DNA of 64,000 nucleotides from Rhizaria sp. SCN 62-66 (Eukaryota; Rhizaria, unplaced). The stretch spans positions 62,001 through 126,000 of the forward strand of contig MEDY01000003.1 in the NCBI GenBank assembly GCA_001724265.1, given 5' to 3'. Below, piece by piece: positions 37,020 to 48,761 of the stretch. The notes beneath the pieces are model-generated. The model was given only the letters and a program-made list of their open reading frames with translations, was not told the origin of the DNA and made no database searches. A program made the translations under genes and the position numbers. The stretch's first letter is position 1, and each line of letters begins with the position of its first letter.

Positions 37020-37750
37020 AGGCCGAAAAAATCTGTCAAAAGTGTTGCAAGTCGAGTCTCGAAGAGGGGGGAAAGTCTAAAGAGAAAAGAACAAGCTGCA
37101 ACGCAGGTGCAGAGGAGGGCGAAGACAACAGCGGGCAGAAGAGAGGTCAAATAACAAGAAGAACGCTGTGAGATTCAAATTCAACGATGGTGCAGAGTAG
37201 ATTGGTTCTTTAATCGCACATGCATTGCATGACAATTCAAGAGGGCAACACCATCGGTTGGGATGGATGCGGGACGATAAGCCAAGTTTGAACTGGCGAG
37301 CTTCAGAGCGAAAGCAAAAACAGGTGTGGAACTAGGCATAGACGCATCCTAATAAAGTCAGCAGAATACTGCACGATAAACCATGCGTCAACACATATTC
37401 CATTAAAATGCCATCGTATAACAACATCGACAGCGGACACCGTGATCGCGTGATACAAATCGCATTCACCGGGAAAAACGGTCGCTCGGTGCTCACAGTC
37501 CCCTCTCACTGGTCAAGCCACAAAGCAGCACGCCAGACCCGAATCGGACCGCCTTTTCAACCTTGCTTTGCACTTGAATCCCTCGTTTCTTCGACATTTT
37601 GACCTCGTCCTGATATAAACCCGCATTAATGGAGAACTCTCCTTAAATAATATTGTCATAACCTGTATGAATACTGATATGTGGACCTGATCTTATCGTG
37701 GCCCCCTTGACTTGGCTTCGGTCTTTTGCCCTGTGCAGTCCCTCGTCCCG
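37020..37750. promoter_or_regulatory. Divergent intergenic region, dynein / ALDH8A1
   Basis: This 731-bp region lies between two outward-facing start codons, so it should hold both promoters. Just upstream of the ALDH start, CTGTGCAG at about 37730 resembles a splice acceptor, so a 5' UTR intron is possible. An in-frame ATG at 37712 would add 13 residues to ALDH. No other gene is visible, and short ORFs here lack protein-like composition. Confidence 0.5.
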
Positions 37751-39433
37751 ATGGCGACACCGACCTACACCGTCGAAGACACGCTCTTCAACTTCATCAA
37801 CGGTGAGAAGACTCGCGCTTCCACCAGCGAATACCTCGACAACTTCGAGCCCGCCAAGGGTACGCCTATGTCGAAGGTGCCGCGCTCCTCGTCCCAGGAC
37901 GTCGATGCTGCGATCAAAGCTGCCAAGGACGCCCTCCCGGCGTGGTCCGCGCTCGCCCCGACCGAGCGCGCTGACTACCTCGACAAGATTGCCGCCGCCA
38001 TCACCGCGCACATGCATGAGCTGGCCGTGATTGAGTCCCGCGACACCGGCAAGCCTCTCTCCCTCGCGCTCGCGGTCGATATCCCACGCGCGCGCGACAA
38101 CTTCGCCTTCTTCGCGGGCGCCATCCGCCACGACTTCACCGAGTGCCACACCATGGGCGGCAACCTTGCCGACGGCCCGCTTACCGTGGACGGCCGCCCC
38201 AACACCATGGCGGTGAACTACACGCAGCGCCGCCCCGTCGGCGTCGCCGGCCTCATCACGCCCTGGAACCTCCCTCTGTACCTGCTCTCCTGGAAGGTTG
38301 CGCCCGCGCTCGCCGTCGGCAACACCGTCGTCGCCAAGCCGTCGGAGTTTACTCCGCACACTGCCACGGTGCTGGCGCAGATCTGCCACGCCGTCGGCCT
38401 GCCCCCGGGCGTCTTCAACGTCGTCCACGGCACCGGCGCCGTCGCAGGCCAGGTGCGTATAACGGTGCATATCTCGCTGGCATAATACTATATGTTGACA
38501 AATCGCCCGCATATGTTGTTTTAATTCTTATTTACGCATACTTGTATTGTCTTATGTTGAAACTCCAACATCTCACTCACTAAATCCTCAATTCTGTACC
38601 ACTGACCTCGCGTCCGATCGCTCTAGGCTCTTGTCGCGCACAAGGACGTTCCCCTTATCTCTTTCACCGGTGGCACGGCCACGGGCGCCACTGTTTCCTC
38701 CGTTGCCGCGCCCCTCTTCAAGAAGGTTTCCCTGGAGCTGGGCGGCAAGAACGCGTCGGTGGTATTTGACGACGCCGACCTCAAGGAGGCCGTGGCCATC
38801 GCCGCACGCTCGGCCTTCACTAACCAGGGCCAGGTCTGTCTCTCCGGCTCGCGCGTCTTTGTCCACGCCGCCGTCTACGACGAGTTTCTCGACAAGTTCG
38901 TCGCCGCCGCGCGCGCGCTGATCCCCGGCGACCCCGCGACGGCCAACTTCGGCGCCGTCGTCTCGGAGCTCCACTTCAACAAGATCATGTACTACATCGG
39001 GGTGGCCAAGCAGGAGGGCGGCCAGATCCTCTGCGGCGGCGGCAAGCCCGAGTCGCTCCCCGCGGGCTTCGAGAAGGGCTTCTTCGTCGCGCCTACGGTC
39101 GTAGCCGGGCTGTCCCCCGACGCGCGCTGCTCGCAGGAGGAGATCTTCGGGCCCGTGATCGTGGTGCACAAGTTCTCCGACGAGGCAGAGGTGCTGCGCT
39201 ACGTCAACGCCTCGCGCTACGGGCTCGCGGGCTCGCTCTTCACCACGAACCTCAAGCGCGCGCACCGCTTCGCGCAGCAGTGGGAGACGGGCATGGTCTG
39301 GGTCAACTGCTGGCTGCAGCGTGACCTTCGCGTGCCCTTCGGCGGCGTCAAGCAGAGCGGCGTCGGCTCGGAGGGCGGCAGGCTCTCGCTCGAGTTCTTC
39401 TCGCACCAGAAGAACATCTGCATCAAGCTCTGA
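37751..39433 (+). CDS. ALDH8A1: Aldehyde dehydrogenase, ALDH8A1-type (2-aminomuconic semialdehyde dehydrogenase)
   Basis: It oxidises an aldehyde to the acid with NAD; in animals ALDH8A1 acts on 2-aminomuconic semialdehyde in the kynurenine pathway. Exon 1 is 37751-38452 and exon 2 is 38627-39433. The 174-bp intron (GTGCGT to CTCTAG) is phase 0. The product is 502 residues, normal for the family, and ends in TGA. Visible motifs are TPWNLPLYLLSWK (cofactor site), FTGGTATG, LELGGKN with the general base Glu at about 271, GQVC with the catalytic Cys at about 305, EEIFGPV, and PFGGVKQSGVGSEGG near the C-terminus. VNCWLQRDLRVPFGG and the DIPRARDNFAFFAG segment point to ALDH8A1 rather than ALDH9 or betaine aldehyde dehydrogenase. 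There is no targeting peptide, so it is probably cytosolic. Confidence 0.93.
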
Positions 39434-39805
39434 ACGGACTACAGCGATGTAAACGACTAACCTATAGCTTCCACACGTGTTGTCTTGGTATGCTAGAAAA
39501 TTAATGTCAGCTGCTACTTTAATATAATACAAGGGGCCACTTTTCTTGCGATATGTGTTCATCTTAGCAATCGGCATATTTAACCACAAAATGCAAACTA
39601 CATCATGTTGCATCATGCATGTTGCTTTGACTTGAAGGCTTGAGACTTGTATGCTAAATATAAGCATAAATATAAGCATGATATGCAATGATACGGTGAA
39701 CTCAAACTATGTATAAACTCTCTATATAGTATAGTCAATAATAATAAAAAGCACTTCTTAAGACAAGATAAACATGACTAAATACTCTCCTCAGGTGCTT
39801 ACGAG
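39434..39805. other. Convergent 3' spacer between ALDH8A1 and the EF-hand gene
   Basis: This AT-rich spacer between two converging genes should hold both 3' UTR ends. TGTAAAC lies 15 bases after the ALDH stop and might be a poly(A) signal of the algal type, but that is a guess. No ORF here looks real. Confidence 0.5.
39656..39679. repeat. Perfect 12-bp tandem duplication
   Basis: The 12-mer AAATATAAGCAT is present twice head to tail in the convergent spacer. It is followed by ATGATATGCA-type sequence that partly repeats it. It is probably simple slippage. Confidence 0.8.
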
Positions 39806-42800
39806 TCAGTACTCGTCAATATCGTCCATGCTTCCACGCCTACCAAGTCGTCCCTTGCGGCGACGTTCGTCCCACTTCGCAGCCAGTGCATCCGGCGACG
39901 CCGCGCGCGGCCCGGCGTCGGGATTCTCGCGCAGAAACATCACCTCATCGTGGCCGGCGATCGTGCCGGGACCGTGGGAGCGCGCAAGTCCGCTGACGAC
40001 GCGACCTTTATTGTTACTTGCAAAGGCAGAGGTGGGGAGGCCAGAAAAACCGCCCCCACGCTTGCTAGAAGCGTTGCTCGCGACATTGATACCGCGATTG
40101 TGAGCGGCATTGGTTTTGTCAACAATGGCGCCGCCGACCATCGCTGAAGGGCGCGATGTGAGTAACGTATGCGCAGGTGCTAAGTGCAATGATAGCCGCA
40201 GCTGCTGCTCGTCCTGCTCTTGGTTCGCCTCAAGCTCGGAATACATACTGGCAGCAGCCGTCGCCGCAGCAGAGGCCGCAGCCGCTGCGTTACCTGTCCC
40301 CGCGCCAGTGCCAGCGCCAGCGCCGCCACGGGGACTAAACGCGCTGTAGCGGGCCGAGAACGAGCCACCCTGGCCGCCGTGTGGCGTATTGCCGCTACCG
40401 GGGAACCGAGGTGACATCGCACCGGTAGTATCCGCGCTTGCTACAGTCAAGTCGGAAGCTTCAATCTCTCCAAGGAACGCATTGATCTGGCCGTGGTATC
40501 GGGAGTTGAAGATGGCGAACATGAACTCTTTGAATGTTGCAGGTTCGTTCGAGGTCAAGTGTGCGTTTGATGTCACTGAAATAAACCTCTCATCAGACTG
40601 AAACACTCGCAGCATCTAAGTATGAAACAAAAGCGGGGTGAAATTAGAAAAGAACAAAGCGTGAGATAATCAGGTGAACACAAACATAACTATCGGTCAT
40701 TGGTGTCTCTAGTGATTTTGCTTTCTTTGGTTTGACGTACGTCTTGCCTCCGCTGCACGTATACACCACCGTGCTTAACCACTGCGAGGTTGCCGCAGGC
40801 ACTCCGTCCACCTGCAGCAGGCGCCTTGGCCGCACGGGCAACGTTTTGGGCAATCAGCTGCAGGGTGGACAGTGCGCTTTGACCCGCGTCCGCACTTGCA
40901 CTGTCATAAGCGTCTGCTGCGCCAGATCTAGTGTCATTGTTGTTGGCTGGCTTTGCGGCTGTTGCTGCGGCCTCTGCAACAAGCTTCGCCATATAGTTCG
41001 ACTGGCATGACGCAAGCCAGGACTCGCGCGCTACCGCAACAGCCGCGCTCCGCGAAGAGCGCAAGTGCGCAGGCAGCGACAGGTCTGCAGCCCACTCCAC
41101 GAAAGAGTCCTACAAATGAGTGCATAAACATGAAACATAATCATCATGGCATCATGACAGGTTAGATATTTTGTGACAATGCAAAATCAATCGGCAAAAT
41201 GGCTTCATTGTGATGTCAATCGTCTCAACCAACTGTAGAACTCTCGTATCCGTACCCTCATGTCAGTGACGAGCGCGAGCGTGAGCTTCGCGGGGCACGT
41301 TAGCGCAATCATCCGTTCAATATCCTCCTTCCCGGCCTGTGGAAAGTACATCTTAAGCAGCTGTGGCAGCGTAATGCGGTTGTTAGAGAAGCGCGAGAGC
41401 GTCGAAAGCGCTGGCACGCTGCCGCCGCTGCTGTTGCCACCGCCAAGGCCACCCAGACTGGAGCCTCCGAGAGAGCCTCCAGAGCTGTGATGGGAGTCGA
41501 AGTGACCGAGAGAACTGGATATTGACGCAGCAGATGCGGTGCCGGAGGCAGAGGCGGCTGCTGTGTAGTCGGTGTGGATGTCAGCGCCGCGGATGCTAAG
41601 TGATCGGACAAAGAGATTTTGAGAGAAAAATCGCTATGAGAAGGAAATAATACCAAAACAAACATATGCAACAAATTCATGCGTGAACCAAACATTAGGG
41701 CATTCAAAAACCAATGTGCGTACCCAGTGAGACTGTCTACGGTGATGAACCCCTTCCTCTCGGGATCCAGCGACACGAAGGTCCGGTACGCAGCCATGAG
41801 CCGCCGCCGGTGGTCCAGCCGCGTCGCCGAAAAGCGCAGGCCGAGCGCGCGCGGGTTGATGCCGTACATGGCGCCGCGCTCGTGCGCCGCGGAGGTGGCG
41901 CACCTGGCGGCCCCGGGGAGTCCCGCGGCCGTGCTCGCGCTGGCGCGGTTACTGCTCTGGGCAGTGCTGGGGCGGATCGGTGCATGTGAGGTCGCACCAG
42001 CACTGTGCCTCACACCAGCTGTCGAGGCTGATGCAGGCCGAGCCTTGTTATCGCTGGGGCCAGCAGAAGCAGGTCGATGTTGCTGTTTGTTAGCAGATGA
42101 CGCTGGTGTTGTTGCTGACGTCGGTGACTCGGTTGCCACGAGTAACCCAGTGTCAACATCGTCAGCTTCGCTGTTAGCAGCAGAGTGACTGTAAATGTAG
42201 GTACCGTCAGTGTGAGCAGCGGCCAGTGGCGACACGGGCAAAAGGTTTTTCCCCGGAAATGTAACCAGCAGCGCGTGCCACAGCGGCCGCGCCGCGGCGT
42301 CGCGCACCCGGTCGGACAGCAAGAGCTCGTTGGACGTCTCGCCCCAGTGCAAAACCTGTGCACGCAAAACGCCGAGTAGAAAGACAAAAGTGAGCATTGG
42401 TCGGAAATTATAAAGGTGAAATCCACTCTGGTTTCATCAAGACTCATAAACGTACCGGTGCGCGTAGAAACGGGTGCATAAGCACCACTGCGACGAGTTG
42501 CTGCGCCGACACGGCGCCGTGCTGCTGCACGGCGGCCGTGCGGGCGTGGTGCGCGGTCGGCGCCAGCGCCAGCGCGGCGGCAAGGCGCACAGCCGGGTGC
42601 GTCGGCGGCAGGTAGGAGCGCGGCGCGCGCGAGCAGCAGCGGATCGCAGACTGCACCTCAGCCACGCCGCTGCCGGCGCCGCCGAAGCCGCCGTACTTCG
42701 AGCTGGAGTAGGCTGCGGCGAGAGCAGCGGGGTTGGGGTTGTCCGGATCGTCATTCGCCGTGTTGCTGATGTTGCTGTTAAATGCTTCTGCGTCTGAGAA

Positions 42801-43964
42801 GAGCTGTTCGGGACCACTAGAGTTAGTCCCGATGCTCGCGTTTAACCTGTTGTTGGTAGTGTTGCTATTGTTGTTCTTGTTGGCGCTCGCGTCGGAGTCG
42901 GAGTCTGCGGCTGCAATGTCGCTGGCGATAGAGCGGGCCAGAACGTCCGGCGTCAGAGTCGCTACGATGGCCAGTTCAGTCGCAAAACGCACTATGAAGC
43001 GCAAACCAAACAAAAACAATGATACGACGAGGTGGGGTAATGATGGCTATTTTGTGAAGCTTAAATGAATCTCGCTACGTGTACCTTTGATTATGCGAAT
43101 TCATATGCGCAGTCTCCTGTGAGCTTACCTAGATCTGTGTGGCTCGGCACTGGCATGCGGAGAATCTTGCAGCCAGCAGTGACAGCAATAACAATGAGCG
43201 TCTCGAACGGGGTGTAATTCATGCGAAATTCGTCATCGAAGTTGAACATCTCAAACAACATCTGTACAACAAAGCACGTAAAAAAAAGACAAATATAAGA
43301 AGTTCCTCATGTAGATAAGCACGGTTTCTGCTGAATCACAAGCTTTCATCTATCATATTCAAAATTGATTTCGTTTCTGTGTGATATATCACCTGAATAA
43401 ATGTCAAACTTACTGCAATCTTCTGGGTCGCAGTGCACTTGCGAGCAAGCAGAATCATGGCTACGAATAGCTACTGGACGTTGAATGCCAGGCGGGACGG
43501 CGCGGGGTCAAACATGGCCCAAATATAGCGCAGCTGCTCATCTGTGATGGTTGGAACAAGAGATACGAGCGCGGCATGAGTGAGAGGAAGGTAAAGAGAT
43601 GAAGTTGAGTAACGTCTGCACGATAACAACAAGCAGTCGGACTGGGACGCATAGCAACGGCACGTAGGAATAATGTTCGGGTGTCGTACATGTGAAGTGG
43701 GGAAACACGCGCATGAGTGTGTGTGCGTTTGTTTGCCACCCATGACCCTTCTGGATCGAACGGAACTTGCGCTCACGACCACGAATGCGACCCAACGCTG
43801 AACCGAGTGAAAGCAAGGAATATCACAAAAAGGAGTGGGGATGGTGAGATTAAGCTGCGGGCACCGGGTACAAAAAGAGCTGGTTAAATGTGATATGTGT
43901 GCGTACGCTCAGAAATTAGCATGAGGTCCTGCTCGAGCTCGGGGGCGCCGTGTTGGTTACCCAT
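39806..43964 (-). CDS. EF-hand-like protein, nine exons, with an in-frame TAG
   Basis: Exons are 43964-43907, 43797-43740, 43615-43414, 43261-43129, 42991-42456, 42355-41724, 41595-41256, 41109-40741 and 40615-39806. All eight joins keep codon phase, giving 1045 positions before TGA. Exons 1-3 are less certain. The start MGNQHG fits N-myristoylation. EF-hand-like blocks are TDEQLRYIWAMFD with LFVAMILLAR (exon 3), LFEMFNFDDEF with TAGCKI (exon 4) and FVSLDPERKGFITVDSL (exon 6); the loops lack many canonical Ca-binding acids. DSFVEWAADL (exon 8) and FKEFMFAIF (exon 9) also resemble helices of such proteins. Exons 5, 6, 7 and 9 hold Asn/Ser/Gly/Ala-rich linkers. A TAG at 43473-43471 interrupts exon 3. 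A Ca-linked or ciliary membrane role is inference; family membership beyond EF-hand-like is not recognised. Confidence 0.72.
43471..43473 (-). other. In-frame TAG codon in exon 3 of the EF-hand gene
   Basis: The frame reads LAFNVQ, TAG, LFVAMILLAR. The segments on both sides fit one EF-hand helix-loop-helix, and the downstream exons stay in phase. The codon after TAG is CTA. Removing nine bases (GTCCAGTAG) would also restore a frame, but introns elsewhere in the window are at least 100 bp. Confidence 0.7.
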
Positions 43965-44410
43965 AGTGAGATGCTCAACGGCTAGAGGCCGACTAAGGTG
44001 GCTGTTCTGGTTCTTGCTAAAAGCCTACGCAATTATTATATTGAAAAGGAATTATTAAGTAAGTATACATTTTCACAATAGGACCTAAACTTGCGTTGAC
44101 GGAAAAATGACGGTATTCAGCTTGGAAAAATCAAGGGTACCTCGAAGCCCCTCGACTCGAGGCTGTTGGAGCTCTAGACAGTGCGACCAACTCTCCACCA
44201 TGAACCAATCACATCACAATCGTCAGCTGGTATCACGTTCCTCTTGAATAGCATCAACGCATTAGCGTATCTATTTTATTTAATTTTTTTCCTCATCAAC
44301 CCTTCTCTATCCCTGTCTTTGCTCCACCTTGCCACAGCTCTCACACACTCTCGACAACCAGCAACGACTCTTCCCCCATCCTCAGTCTCCACACACGCAC
44401 GCATCCCAGC
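43965..44410. promoter_or_regulatory. Divergent intergenic region, EF-hand gene / TFIP11
   Basis: This 446-bp region between two outward-facing starts should hold both promoters. A T-rich stretch lies near 44270-44310, and a pyrimidine- and CA-rich leader precedes the TFIP11 ATG. No gene is visible in it. Confidence 0.45.
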
Positions 44411-47400
44411 ATGTCCCAGGGCCCGCCACCCCAGACGCGGCAGTGGTGGGACGAGACCGACGCCGATGAGAGCGCTGCTTGGAACGTCTCCCGCGTACGT
44501 CACGCTCTAACAAAGCGTATCATTATCAGATCCTCATATCCATCCGACCAACTGTCATTCAACGCAAGCGCTCGCACGTGTTCTTGACCATCTCCTGATG
44601 TGGGACTACTCTGCTATAAAATACTCATGCGTCTACATTTTTCCTTGGCCATTTTTCTTCTTTGCTTCATTCTTCGCTCATCCCCGGCTCAGAGCCTCGG
44701 CCCTGCCGGCTCGATGGCCATCAAGCCCATCCGCTTCGTCTCCGGCGGTCTTGCCGAGCCCAAGCTCGCTGAGTCCAAGCTCCTGCCCCCCGTCACTGCG
44801 CCGGGCGCCAGCTCCGCCGCAGGCCCGTGGCCCGCTCCCGCCGTCCCGGGCGCGGGTTCTAGTGCAAGCGCCGCCACCGACTCAGCGTCCTCCCCGGCCA
44901 CTGTTGATGACAGCAGCAACAACAACGCCGACAGCGGCGACCCCATGAACAACCCCGTGCTCGCGTCGTTCCTGAAGCGCGAGCAGGCGCACCTGGCCGC
45001 GCGCGCCGCCGCCGCGGCCGCCGCGCCGCGCGTCATCAAGCACGACCCAACGCTGGGCCGCTTCGAGCGCTACACCAAGGGCTTCGGCATGAAGATCCTG
45101 CGCATGTACGGCTTTCGCGGCGCGCTGGGCAAGACGGAGCAGGGCGTGACGGGGCACGTTAACGTTGTAGTGCGGCCCAAGAACGCCGGTCTGGGGTACG
45201 TTACCGAGGCCAAGAACGAGGAGCTAGACGCAGACAGCCGCGAAGCCGCCGCGGGCAGCCAAGACAAGAAGAAGGGCGGTGGTGACGGCGACGGCAAGAG
45301 CGCGTTTGAGCGGCAGCTGGACGCTCTGTGGCGCGCCGACTCCACCAACAGCAACAGCAACAGCGTCAGCGGCGGCAAGGCCGGCAAGGGCAAGGGCGGC
45401 GTCCGCACCGTCGCGGAGATCGTCGCAGACCGCGAGCGCGCCAAGTCGGCCGCTGGCGGCGCTGGCGCGGGCGCCGTCGACGAGATTATGCTCCAGGGCA
45501 ACGACCTGCTGTTCAGCGGCGCTGGCGCTGGCTCCGGCGCGGGCACTGGTGCGGGCGTATCGCTAGCAACACTCGCCTCGCTTATGTCGTCGTCGTCCTC
45601 GTCGCTGAGCAGTGCGGCCAACACGGCGACCGACAGCGCCGACACGGGCATCGCGGACACGGCGCGCGAGCTCGCCGCCCTCAGCATCGGCGTCGCGCCC
45701 GCCGCGCCGCTCACGCCCGCGGCCGCCGCGGCAGAGGGCGCCCGCTGGGCCGCGGCCTTCAGGCGGCGACTGCGGCTCACAGTCGACCTGGCCGAGGACG
45801 ACGTCGTGACGGCGGAGCGCAAGCGCGAGCGGGAGGAGAAGGCGCTGGCGCGCATGCAGCAGCGGCAGGCCGAGCTGGAGGCCGAGGCAGAGGCGGAGGC
45901 GGAGGCGGCTGCGCGGCTGGACTGCGTCATCGCCGTCGTCACGAAGCTCAACAGCAAGCTCGCTGCGATCACAAGTAAAAACAGCGTTAGCAGTGCTGAC
46001 GCTGGTGTATCCAGTCAGAGTCTGAATCCGAGTCCGAGTCAGTCCGGCGAGGTCGCCGGCCCCGCCGCGGCCGTGCTGGCACAGCTTCAGGAGGTCCGCC
46101 TCGCGCTTGACACGCTCGTTTTCGACTACCCGCGCGACTTCGTGCACCTCAAGCTCGCCGCGCTTGTCACCGCGGTCGCCAAGCCGCTCTGGGTTTCGCT
46201 CTTCGACGCGTGGCACCCATACCACAATATCAACAAGAACAGCACCTCCAACAAGGACCGTAAGCACAATGGCGATGATTTCCTATTGCATGCGTCTGGC
46301 CAGAGCGCGTACCGCGACGTCGGGTTCATCTCGACCCCCGCGTTGTGCGACGAAATCGCGCTCTGGCGCGCCACGCTGACCGCCACGCACCGTGACGTCG
46401 CACTCAAAACCTCCAAGGCCCCGCAAGGCGCTCTGCTAGCATCCTTCCGCGCGCTGGCCAAGGAGGACGTCTACGGCGCGCTGCTGCGCAGCACCCTCGT
46501 CCCCCGCCTCGCTACTATTGCCGCGCTGTGGGAGCCCGCGGTGGTGGCGCACTCGCACGCCGTGGCGCTGGCCCTGTGCGCGCTGCGGCCGCTGTGCGGG
46601 GAAGTGCTGTTTGAGAGCGAGGTCGTCGAGGGCGTCATCGTGCCCCGGCTCGTAGAGAGCTGGACTGACGGCGCCGCGCTGGCAGGAGTGCGCCCCGATG
46701 GCCCCATGAGTACCGAGTGCTACAATGCCGCGAGCAAGCAACAGGGTGCTGTCATCGACCTGACCACGTCCGACTCACGCGCGCAGGCGCAGTCTCAGTC
46801 GAAATCGCCGCCACAGCCCCAGGCGCAGTCTCAGCACTGTGACTGGGCCCAAGGCTACCCGCAGCAGTGGACGTTTGCGTTCTTGCTCCCGCTTCCGACG
46901 CCAACGCGCGAGCAGCTGCTCCACTGTTGCATGCCGCTCACTGGCTCAAGTCTTAGCTCGAAGACTGCGAGTGCGAGCGCGAGTGCGGGTAGTAAGCTGC
47001 GGCCGCCGCTGGTGCCGCGCAGCGCCGTCGCGCCCCTTGCCGCGGCGGTCAGGGAGACCCTTGGCCGCTGGCTGCAGCGCTGGCCGACCGCCGTCTCCGC
47101 GCCCGCAGCAGTCAACAGCACAGTCACCGTCTCTGTCAGTGTGAGTGCGGCAAATGATGCGACTGTGGTGCCTGTTGTTGCGGCGCATCTGGCGCGCTTA
47201 GCCGCCCCGGCCGCGCTTGAAGCGATTGCCCCGTGGGTCACCGGGCTCCCGTTGCACGCGCTCCTGCTCCAAAGTCAAGCCGCCTCGTCCTCCCCCCAGC
47301 CTCAGTCCGGACCGAGCGCTGGCGCTGGCGGCTCTGGGCTGCTGAACTCGAGCACTGTGAGCAGCCCAGTGGTTGGCGTGTCGCCGCGCGCGCCCGCCGG

Positions 47401-48382
47401 TGAGAGCGCCTCGTGGCCGCGGTCCGAGGCCGCCAAATTCGTCACGCGCGCCGTGCTGCCGCGGCTCGCTGCGGCCACGCGGGCCGGGGTCACGGTCAGG
47501 GGCTGCGACGACTTCAACGCAGTCAGCCTCAACTCCAACGCTAGCACGAACAAGGTGAACATCAACGCGAGCTTCAATGAGGTGTTGGTTGCGGCCCCAG
47601 AGTCGGCAGCCGCGGTGGCGTCGCTGCTGTGCATGTGGTCGCTGGTGCTGTCCCCGGAGACCGTGAGCAAGTCGGTACTCGTGCCCCACGTGTTCCCGCA
47701 GCTCTTCGCCGCGCTCTACCATGGCCTCTCCACTCTCCAGCAACAGCAGCTGCACGGCGGCGACGCTGTTAGTAGCGCCGTTGCGGCAGCGGCGGCGGCG
47801 GCGCGCCGGGCCGCGCAGTGGCTTTGCGCCTGGCGTCAGTCCTTGCCGCGCGCAGTCGCCGAGTCCGCCTCCGCGAAGCCCCTGTGGACCGCGGCAGCGC
47901 GGCTGCTGGAGACGCTCACGGCCGCCGCGCTCGCGGCGCATGGTGGCAGCGCGGCCGCTGCGACTGCAGCGGCGGCGGCGGCCACGGACGCGGTGCTCGG
48001 GGCGATCCTGGCCCTCGAGGCCGCGGCGCAGACTCACACCGCTGCTTCGACGGCGGCCGCCGCGGGCGCTGGGCTCTACAGTGGCGGCGCGGGCCGGACG
48101 CCGCCCTCCGTGGGCCTCGGTGTGGGCGCGAACCTCGGCGACCGGCCGCTGCTGCTGCGCGAGGTGCTCGAGCTGCTGGCGGCGTCGGAGGGGCTCGTGT
48201 ACGCGCCAGACCGGCAGCGGCGCGTTGCCAAGGACGGGAAGCCGGTGTTCATGTTCGGCGAGCACGTGCCCGTCGTCGTCGACAACGAGGTTGCGTGGAC
48301 GCGCGCTGCCTCGGGCGAGTGGGAGGCCGTCACGCTCCAGGAGCTGCTCAACCGCGCGAAGCGCTTCACGGCTGTCGCGTGA
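44411..48382 (+). CDS. TFIP11: TFIP11 / NTR1-like G-patch spliceosome-disassembly factor
   Basis: TFIP11 (yeast Ntr1/Spp382) recruits and activates the helicase DHX15/Prp43 to release the intron lariat in the nucleus. Exon 1 is 44411-44494 (28 codons) and exon 2 is 44693-48382. The 198-bp intron runs GTACGT to GCTCAG, phase 0. The product is 1257 residues, larger than the usual 840 or so. Near the N-terminus is RQWWDETDADESAAW, then IRFVSGGL. The G-patch follows as FERYTKGFGMKILRMYG and FRGALGKTEQG (about residues 145-175). The GCFC-like helical region includes DYPRDFVHLKLAALVTAV with WVSLFDAWHP. The C-terminus has FMFGEHVPVVVDNEVAW and VTLQELLNRAKRF, matching the TFIP11 tail. The extra length is Ala/Ser/Asn-rich linkers. 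An ATG at 44600 lies inside the intron and is not the start. Confidence 0.9.
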
Positions 48383-48761
48383 AAACCACACTTTCCAGTG
48401 TATCTCTGCTAACATGAAATATTAAGACAAAATATTTTTTTATTTAAAGTGAATACAGTTTTATTATTTTGTTTTATTCCATAATTTTAAAATAAGTCTT
48501 TAATGACGAAAGATCAACTGTATTAGCATTTCTCCGTTTCTGAAAGCTGACGCCGAGCCAACTTGTTGCGATGTAACACTTGTAAGTTTATTGAATTGAT
48601 ATCTCTACAATTTTTGTTAACCACACGAGTAAAAATATAGAAAACAAATGTGTCGACCTGATCATATTAGCTATAAGCTCGGGCCGCGTAATTGATAAAA
48701 AGATCACTAATGTATAAAAATGAGACTGAAGCTATTTTTGTTGTTTTGTTGATTGTTGTGT
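48383..48761. other. Convergent 3' spacer
   Basis: A strongly AT-rich region between the TFIP11 stop and the coiled-coil gene stop. It has long A/T runs near 48420-48500 and no ORF of protein-like composition. It probably holds both polyadenylation sites. Confidence 0.5.

Noticed and set aside
43538-43816. 92-codon minus-strand ORF across exon 2, intron 2 and exon 3 of the EF-hand gene.
   Set aside because: It reads through sequence that looks intronic, and leaves the frame of the EF-hand segment TDEQLRYIWAMFD.
47198-48415. 405-codon minus-strand ORF.
   Set aside because: Antisense of TFIP11; Arg-rich shadow without motifs.
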